From: Planctomycetota bacterium
GTDB lineage: Bacteria > Planctomycetota > Planctomycetia > Isosphaerales > Isosphaeraceae
NCBI GenBank assembly: GCA_021818605.1
Contig: JAKAUH010000714.1
Coordinates: 1-9,982, forward strand
Length of the DNA: 9,982 bases
Direction: 5' to 3'
Under the pieces are notes generated by a model. It saw nothing but the letters and a program-made list of their open reading frames with translations. It was not told the origin of the DNA and did not search any database. A program made the position numbers and the translations under genes. Of this stretch, positions 6,966-9,982 are shown piece after piece. Each line of letters starts with the position of its first letter. The stretch's first letter is position 1.

Positions 6966-6993
6966 ACTGTACATGCTGAAACGACCCGGTCAA
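6966..6993 (-). promoter_or_regulatory. Candidate csrA promoter
   Basis: On the minus strand TTGACC (6988-6993; 5 of 6) and TACAGT (6966-6971; 4 of 6) are spaced 16 bp apart. Transcription would start near 6959, giving a leader of about 125 nt before the csrA start. A leader of this length could hold CsrA-binding sites. Confidence 0.45.
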
Positions 6994-6999
6994 GGGTGG

Positions 7000-7137
7000 G
7001 GGATTATTTTAGTCGTTCCCTTTGTCGCGATTCCCAAAGAATTCGGGCGAGAATCCAGGGAACGAAATGCCGGGTTGGCGGCGGCTGCCGAGCCGGCGAG
7101 AAGCCACGCGGGGGTGCGGACCGGCCGGGGGTCGAAG
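7000..7137. other. Unassigned region upstream of csrA
   Basis: Beyond the csrA promoter I see no convincing gene on either strand. Open frames exist in both directions but lack family resemblance and a clear ribosome site. It is locally richer in A/T near 7005-7060 than the genes around it. Confidence 0.3.
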
Positions 7138-7323
7138 ATGACAGACAGTGAACGTAAGTCGCTGGCGGATGGATCGTTCCGGAGGACTCCGGTAGGCATG
7201 TCGCGCGGGTTTTTCGGGCGGAGCGACGGCTTCCGGGTCTGGTGGAAAGGCTGGCACCGCGGATGGGCCCGCGAGATTTCTTCCGCGTCTTGGCGAGCGA
7301 TGCGACGGGGCGAGGCGATCTAG
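7138..7323 (+). CDS. Possible small ORF, 61 residues, function unknown
   Basis: An ATG frame with GGGGG about 6 nt upstream encodes 61 residues. The product is basic and tryptophan-rich in its second half (FRVWWKGWHRGWAR, residues 32-45) and resembles nothing I recognise. Third-position GC is moderately high in the middle but lower at both ends. Its TAG stop lies inside the CTAG that flanks the MITE-like element at 7324. It may be a remnant or a chance frame; no hydrophobic segment or signal peptide is seen. Confidence 0.2.
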   Translation: MTDSERKSLADGSFRRTPVGMSRGFFGRSDGFRVWWKGWHRGWAREISSASWRAMRRGEAI

Positions 7324-7533
7324 CCCGGATTCTTTACACCCATGCAGGTGACTACATCCCAGCGCGCCGCCGGCGTCCCAGTTGAGATCTCGAGCTCGAC
7401 TGGGCGAGAGGGAAGGAATCGAGGGCGAGTCCCGGAACCGACTGGAAACTCATGGAAGACCGCGACGTGGATGCGTAAAGCGAATTGACCAAGGCTTTAG
7501 ACGTCCACCGAGGTCGTGAATGATCCGGGCTAG
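7320..7533. mobile_element. MITE-like element (206 bp) with CTAG target duplication
   Basis: The outer bases form a perfect 11-bp inverted repeat, CTAGCCCGGAT (7320-7330) and ATCCGGGCTAG (7523-7533). Taking CTAG (7320-7323 and 7530-7533) as a 4-bp target-site duplication leaves a 206-bp element, 7324-7529, beginning CCCGGAT and ending ATCCGGG. Weaker similarity continues inward: after the shared heptamer, TCTTTACACCC on the left and CATTCACGACC on the complement of the right agree at 6 of 11 positions. There is no ORF of transposase size. Inside is a strong hairpin (7377-7404). A 4-bp CTAG-type duplication would suit IS5- or IS1380-like transposases acting in trans, but the family is a guess. 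The right CTAG contains the stop codon of the sigma gene, so the insertion left that reading frame unchanged. Confidence 0.45.
7377..7404. repeat. Hairpin inside the MITE-like element
   Basis: CCCAGTTGAG (7377-7386) pairs with CTCGACTGGG (7395-7404), 9 Watson-Crick pairs plus one G-T, around an 8-nt loop. It sits downstream of the sigma gene in its direction of transcription and could also slow or end that transcript, although no T-tract follows. Confidence 0.45.
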
Positions 7534-8234
7534 ACTGTGGGTGAGGAATAGCGGCGATAGAGAGGGCCGAGTCCCAGATCGAAGATCTCGGCCTCGATGT
7601 CCTCGACGCTGGTGGAGTGGATGGTCTCGCGCAGCTCCTGGATGAGGAGCTCGATGAACTTGGCCCGGGCGCGCTGGAGGTTCTTGCGGAAGGCTTCGGG
7701 GCGAACCGGGGTGCGGGTGATCTCGCCGAGCTTCTCGGCGATCTCCTCGATCGATGCCTTGGGAAAGTCGCGGCGGAGTTGCAGGACGGTGGCGTACCGG
7801 TTCTTGGGCGTGGTGGCCTGGTAGGTCTCGAGCCGGGACCAGACGCGGTTGATGACGGCCTCGCGCCAGACGCGGTCGAAATCCTCATCGGGGCGGGAAT
7901 CGAGCAGGTCGCCGGGAGGCAGCGACTGGAGCTTCCGGCTGCGGAAGTGGTCGATGATCAGGCGGTGGAGCACTGTGCGGAGGTAGTCGCGAAATCGGCC
8001 CTTGGTCTTGTCGGCGCCGGCGAGCTTGCCGGTGAGCAGCTTGGTCCAGAACTCCTGAAGGACCTCGTCGGCGAGGTGCTTGTCGCGGACCTTCAGGTGG
8101 ATGTAGCGGGTGACAGCGTCGTGATATCGGCCCACGAGCTCTTCCATGGCGGCCTGGCCCTGCGGGCCGGGCGTATGGGCGCTGCTGATCGTCGTCCAGA
8201 TCGTCGAGATGTCGGTCAGCCGCTCGTCACTCAT
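7530..8234 (-). CDS. ECF-type RNA polymerase sigma factor (planctomycete type)
   Basis: A 234-residue sigma70-family ECF factor that directs RNA polymerase to its own promoters. Region 2 spans about 36-102: GRYHDAVTRYIHLKVRDKH (35-53), ADEVLQEFWTKLL (55-67), then KGRFRDYLRTVLHRLIIDHF (78-97), the core-binding and -10-recognition helices. A linker (about 103-143) leads to region 4 (145-200), where SIEEIAEKLG (161-170) and RPEAFRKNLQRARAKFIELL (178-197) form the -35 helix-turn-helix. The C-terminal tail EDIEAEIFDLGLGPLY (211-226) resembles the extension of planctomycete ECF families often encoded near Ser/Thr kinases; no kinase or anti-sigma gene is adjacent here. The ATG at 8232-8234 is the first good start, but no strong ribosome site precedes it. 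The TAG stop lies in the repeat flanking the MITE-like element. Confidence 0.9.
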   Translation of the reverse strand: MSDERLTDISTIWTTISSAHTPGPQGQAAMEELVGRYHDAVTRYIHLKVRDKHLADEVLQEFWTKLLTGKLAGADKTKGRFRDYLRTVLHRLIIDHFRSRKLQSLPPGDLLDSRPDEDFDRVWREAVINRVWSRLETYQATTPKNRYATVLQLRRDFPKASIEEIAEKLGEITRTPVRPEAFRKNLQRARAKFIELLIQELRETIHSTSVEDIEAEIFDLGLGPLYRRYSSPTV

Positions 8235-8251
8235 CTCAGTTATCCGATTTG

Positions 8252-8270
8252 CCGGACCATCGGTGTCCGG
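8252..8270. repeat. Inverted repeat in the sigma-factor leader
   Basis: CCGGAC (8252-8257) and GTCCGG (8265-8270) are perfect complements 7 bp apart, 18-36 bp upstream of the sigma start codon. It may be an operator or an mRNA hairpin near the translation start. Confidence 0.4.
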
Positions 8271-8324
8271 TGTGTCCCACGTCGAATCGCCGTTCCTGGG
8301 ACCCGTGCCAATCGCATGCCGTGT

Positions 8325-8338
8325 GTTTCACGTGAAAC
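8325..8338. promoter_or_regulatory. parS site, canonical (ParB-binding)
   Basis: GTTTCACGTGAAAC is the universal 14-bp parS core, a perfect palindrome. With the flanking T at 8324 it agrees with 15 of the 16 bases of TGTTTCACGTGAAACA (G at 8339 instead of A). It is intergenic, about 7.9 kb from the parB start, and the cognate parA and parB are in the same window. Confidence 0.93.
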
Positions 8339-8451
8339 GCGGCCCGAGGGAGTTTCGTGCGGATTGATGCCCACTACGGGCCGCCCGGCCCACGAAGCGG
8401 CGGCCCCTGGGGATCGCCGACCCGCCGCGTCGTCGGAGCAGAACGTTCGTT

Positions 8452-8463
8452 CGTGCCGGCACG
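8452..8463. repeat. 12-bp palindrome downstream of the tRNA-Arg pair
   Basis: CGTGCCGGCACG is a perfect palindrome 12 bp beyond the 3' end of tRNA-Arg(TCT) in the direction of transcription. It may help end or trim the tRNA transcript. The stem is GC-rich, but no run of T follows on the minus strand. Confidence 0.35.
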
Positions 8464-8474
8464 TTTGACGAAAA

Positions 8475-8548
8475 TACGCCCGGCAGGATTTGAACCTGCG
8501 ACCGACGGTTTAGAAAACCGTTGCTCTATCCGCCTGAGCTACGGGCGC
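8475..8548 (-). tRNA. tRNA-Arg (anticodon TCT)
   Basis: On the minus strand these 74 nt fold as a tRNA. The acceptor is GCGCCCG with CGGGCGT, so position 1-72 is a G-U pair, followed by discriminator A. The anticodon arm is ACGGT-TTTCTAA-ACCGT, anticodon TCT, reading AGA. The T arm is CAGGTTCAAATCCTG. CCA is not encoded. It lies 63 bp downstream of a second tRNA-Arg, with which it shares much of the D and T arms, and is probably cotranscribed with it. Confidence 0.96.
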
Positions 8549-8611
8549 GTCCGGCCGGGGCTGCTCGCGGGGACGGTCCCGAAACCGATGGAGCGCTCCG
8601 AAGCGACGAGC

Positions 8612-8685
8612 TGCGCCCGGCAGGATTCGAACCTGCGACCTGCGGTTTAGGAAACCGCCGCTCTATCCTCCTGAGCTACGAGCGC
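8612..8685 (-). tRNA. tRNA-Arg (anticodon CCT)
   Basis: On the minus strand these 74 nt fold as a tRNA. The acceptor is GCGCTCG with CGGGCGC (one U-G pair) and discriminator A. The anticodon arm is GCGGT-TTCCTAA-ACCGC, anticodon CCT, reading AGG. The T arm is CAGGTTCGAATCCTG. It precedes tRNA-Arg(TCT) in transcription order; the similarity suggests an old duplication with anticodon divergence. Confidence 0.96.
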
Positions 8686-8707
8686 GTGATCCCCGTCAGC
8701 TAAAGGG

Positions 8708-8736
8708 ATTCTCCGCCAAGTCGGGCACCCTGTCAA
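8708..8736 (-). promoter_or_regulatory. Promoter of the tRNA-Arg pair
   Basis: On the minus strand TTGACA (8731-8736; perfect -35) and GAGAAT (8708-8713; 4 of 6 to the -10) are separated by exactly 17 bp. Initiation would be about 15 nt upstream of tRNA-Arg(CCT). It is the best promoter match in the window. Confidence 0.65.
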
Positions 8737-8834
8737 CTTTCTTGCCCGCCAGCGCGCCGGATTGCATTCTTGACACAGCCAGTCCTCCCGAGGCTCGGGG
8801 CTCCGGGAGCGTGCCGGGAGACCAGGGGGGAGCG

Positions 8835-9617
8835 ATGGGAAACGAGTGCGCAGTCGCGGTCGTGACGGGCGGGGGTCGGGGGATCGGGCGAGGGATCGCG
8901 CTGGAGCTGGCTGGGTTGGGGGCCACCGTGGTCGTCAACTATCGCTCCGACGAGCGGGCGGCCGACGAGACCTGTCGGCAAGCGATCCAGCGCGGGGCCG
9001 CCGCCGCGGTCGCAATCCGGGCCGATGTGGCCGACCTCGACGAAGGCCGGCGGCTGGTGGCCGAAAGCCTGGCCGTCGCCGGACGCATCGACCTCTGGGT
9101 CAACAACGCCGGGGTCGCGCCCGAGACGCGGCTCGACCTGCTCGAAACGACGCAGGCAAGCTGGGACCGCGTCCTCGCAATTAACCTGCGCGGGCCGTTC
9201 TTTCTCACCCAGACCGTGGCCCGGACCATGATCGAGCAGCAGGCCGCCGGAATCGCAAAGGCGCCCCAGATCATATTTATCACGTCGGTATCGAGCCGCT
9301 ACGCCAGCGTGAATCGGGGCGAGTACTGCGTCTCCAAGGCGGGGCTGAGCATGGTCGCGCAGCTCTTCGCCGCGCGGCTGGCGGGGCAGGGGATCCGGGT
9401 GCACGAGGTCCGGCCCGGGCTGATCGAGACCGACATGACTCGCCCGGCCCGCGCGGCGTACGAGCATCGGATCCGCGAGGGCCTGGTGCCGCTGGCCCGG
9501 TGGGGCACGCCCGAGGATGTCGGCCGCGCGGTCGCGGCCATCGCCTCGAACAGCCTGGTCTACTCGACCGGCAGCGTGATCGACGTCGACGGCGGACTCG
9601 GCCTCCGGATTCTCTGA
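8835..9617 (+). CDS. SDR-family oxidoreductase, FabG-like (3-oxoacyl-ACP reductase type)
   Basis: A 260-residue classical short-chain dehydrogenase/reductase. TGGGRGIG (11-18) is the Rossmann cofactor motif; R37 after the second strand (VVVNYRSD, 32-39) suggests NADPH preference. NNAG (90-93) stabilises the fold. N117 (AINLRG), S151, Y164 and K168 (YCVSKAG) form the catalytic tetrad, at the usual 13-residue Ser-Tyr spacing. RPGLIETDMT (193-202) is the substrate-loop region, and the C-terminus TGSVIDVDGGLGLRIL (245-260) is FabG-like. The ATG at 8835 follows AGGGGGGAG and begins at the usual distance from the glycine motif; the frame is open upstream to an ATG at 8742, but that adds 31 unsupported residues. 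An insertion around 137-145 lengthens the helix before the catalytic serine. No other fatty-acid genes adjoin, so a specific ketone or sugar reductase is equally possible. Confidence 0.9.
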   Translation: MGNECAVAVVTGGGRGIGRGIALELAGLGATVVVNYRSDERAADETCRQAIQRGAAAAVAIRADVADLDEGRRLVAESLAVAGRIDLWVNNAGVAPETRLDLLETTQASWDRVLAINLRGPFFLTQTVARTMIEQQAAGIAKAPQIIFITSVSSRYASVNRGEYCVSKAGLSMVAQLFAARLAGQGIRVHEVRPGLIETDMTRPARAAYEHRIREGLVPLARWGTPEDVGRAVAAIASNSLVYSTGSVIDVDGGLGLRIL

Positions 9618-9663
9618 TCGATCGCCCGCGAGGGGAAAGCGAGGCGCCTCGGGCACGAGGGCT

Positions 9664-9692
9664 GTCACACGCGACCCGATCGCGGGTAAAAT
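9664..9692 (+). promoter_or_regulatory. Candidate promoter at the right end
   Basis: GTCACA (9664-9669; 4 of 6 to TTGACA) and TAAAAT (9687-9692; 5 of 6 to TATAAT) are 17 bp apart on the plus strand. Initiation would be near 9699, just before the hairpin-rich segment. Confidence 0.45.
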
Positions 9693-9936
9693 GAGGGCGT
9701 CGGGCCGTGCCCTGCGCCGAATTCGCCGGGCAACCGGCTCTGGGGGGATTCAATCCGGAGCTCAGCCATCCGGTTCCTGGGCCGAGCTGGGGGGGCGCGA
9801 ACAGGTGACGCCCGCTCGTGGGACGCCTCCCATGCTTGTCACCAGGTGCTGTGCACGCGGGCGAAGCCCCGGACCGACTCATCCCGAACCGGGCTGCCGG
9901 GGCGGGACGCGGTCGGCAAGACACTTGGATCTGGCG

Positions 9937-9982
9937 ATGGACGACCCCAGCACGCAATACCCGTCGCTCGCCAGAAGCCTGG
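9937..9982 (+). CDS. Possible start of an unidentified gene (partial)
   Basis: An ATG at 9937 with GGA 7 nt upstream opens a frame to the window edge, encoding MDDPSTQYPSLARSL so far. The same frame is open back to an ATG at 9691, but those upstream codons have mixed third positions and no coding character. Fifteen codons are too few to identify a product. Confidence 0.28.
   Translation, partial: MDDPSTQYPSLARSL

Larger units (their letters stand above)
8235..8474. other. Sigma-factor upstream region with parS and palindromes
   Basis: This 240-bp gap between the sigma start and the tRNA-Arg(TCT) gene has no coding frame I trust. It contains the inverted repeat at 8252-8270, the canonical parS at 8325-8338 and the 12-bp palindrome CGTGCCGGCACG at 8452-8463. 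No clear -35/-10 pair for the sigma gene was found. Confidence 0.5.
9618..9982. other. Right-end region: candidate promoter, hairpin-rich leader and possible gene start
   Basis: No known gene or RNA family is recognised in the 365 bp after the dehydrogenase. A promoter-like pair lies at 9664-9692. Between about 9708 and 9843 several segments can pair: 9708-9716 with 9724-9732 (one mismatch), 9737-9743 with 9755-9761, 9760-9767 with 9780-9787 (one mismatch), and 9804-9809 with 9838-9843 enclosing 9817-9823 with 9828-9834. It could be a structured leader or a small RNA; GC-rich DNA also folds by chance. Confidence 0.35.

Noticed and set aside
6673..7137. Plus-strand open frame antisense to csrA and its leader
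   Set aside because: csrA on the other strand has full family motifs; the antisense translation has none and no credible ribosome site.
7352..7888. Minus-strand frame of 178 codons overlapping the sigma gene
   Set aside because: It is the shifted frame of the sigma factor, composed almost wholly of Ser/Arg/Pro.
8290..8313. TTGGCACG on the minus strand, resembling a sigma54 -24 element upstream of the sigma gene
   Set aside because: No GC-containing -12 element is present at the required distance.
8770..8775. Perfect TTGACA upstream of the dehydrogenase gene
   Set aside because: The bases 17 bp downstream (GCTCGG) do not resemble a -10 box, so I could not support a promoter.
1..9982. CRISPR array, toxin-antitoxin pair, phage or defence genes
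   Set aside because: No regularly spaced repeats, cas genes, integrase, nuclease or paired small toxin-like ORFs were seen.

Overview
This is a high-GC chromosomal window whose gene style points to a planctomycete, probably Isosphaeraceae/Gemmatales-like. The main evidence is an ECF sigma factor with the C-terminal tail typical of that phylum, a short stand-alone CsrA, and GC-rich third codon positions in every convincing gene. The lineage is inferred; no rRNA is present.

Left block, minus strand (1-4360), in transcription order: a GT-C/ArnT-like membrane glycosyltransferase, nicotinate phosphoribosyltransferase (pncB, joined to it by an ATGA overlap), then parA and parB, which overlap by 50 bp. 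parB runs off the left edge. A good sigma70-type promoter directly after the pncB stop suggests parAB is also transcribed on its own. A divergent 196-bp gap (4361-4556) separates this block from a plus-strand histone-deacetylase-like deacetylase (4557-5507).

Middle block: tRNA-Glu(TTC) on the minus strand with its own promoter, a DJ-1/PfpI-family protein on the plus strand (5968-6522), and csrA on the minus strand (6625-6834). A 695-bp stretch without a secure gene follows. It holds a csrA promoter, a weak 61-codon ORF and a 206-bp MITE-like element with inverted ends, flanked by a CTAG duplication. The right copy of CTAG contains the stop codon of the minus-strand ECF sigma gene (7530-8234).

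Right block: two minus-strand tRNA-Arg genes (CCT, then TCT) behind a TTGACA-type promoter, a plus-strand FabG-like short-chain dehydrogenase (8835-9617), and a terminal 365 bp with a candidate promoter, several potential RNA hairpins and a possible gene start at 9937.

The strongest unifying signal is a complete ParABS kit. Besides parA and parB there are two intergenic parS sites: the canonical GTTTCACGTGAAAC at 8325-8338 and the variant GTTCCACGTGGAAC at 4425-4438. They lie about 4 and 8 kb from parB, so the window is probably origin-proximal and part of the ParB loading region, although no dnaA gene or DnaA-box cluster is visible. I did not find a convincing new defence or biosynthetic system. 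The most novel items are the small transposable-element-like repeat and the possibly structured leader at the right end.
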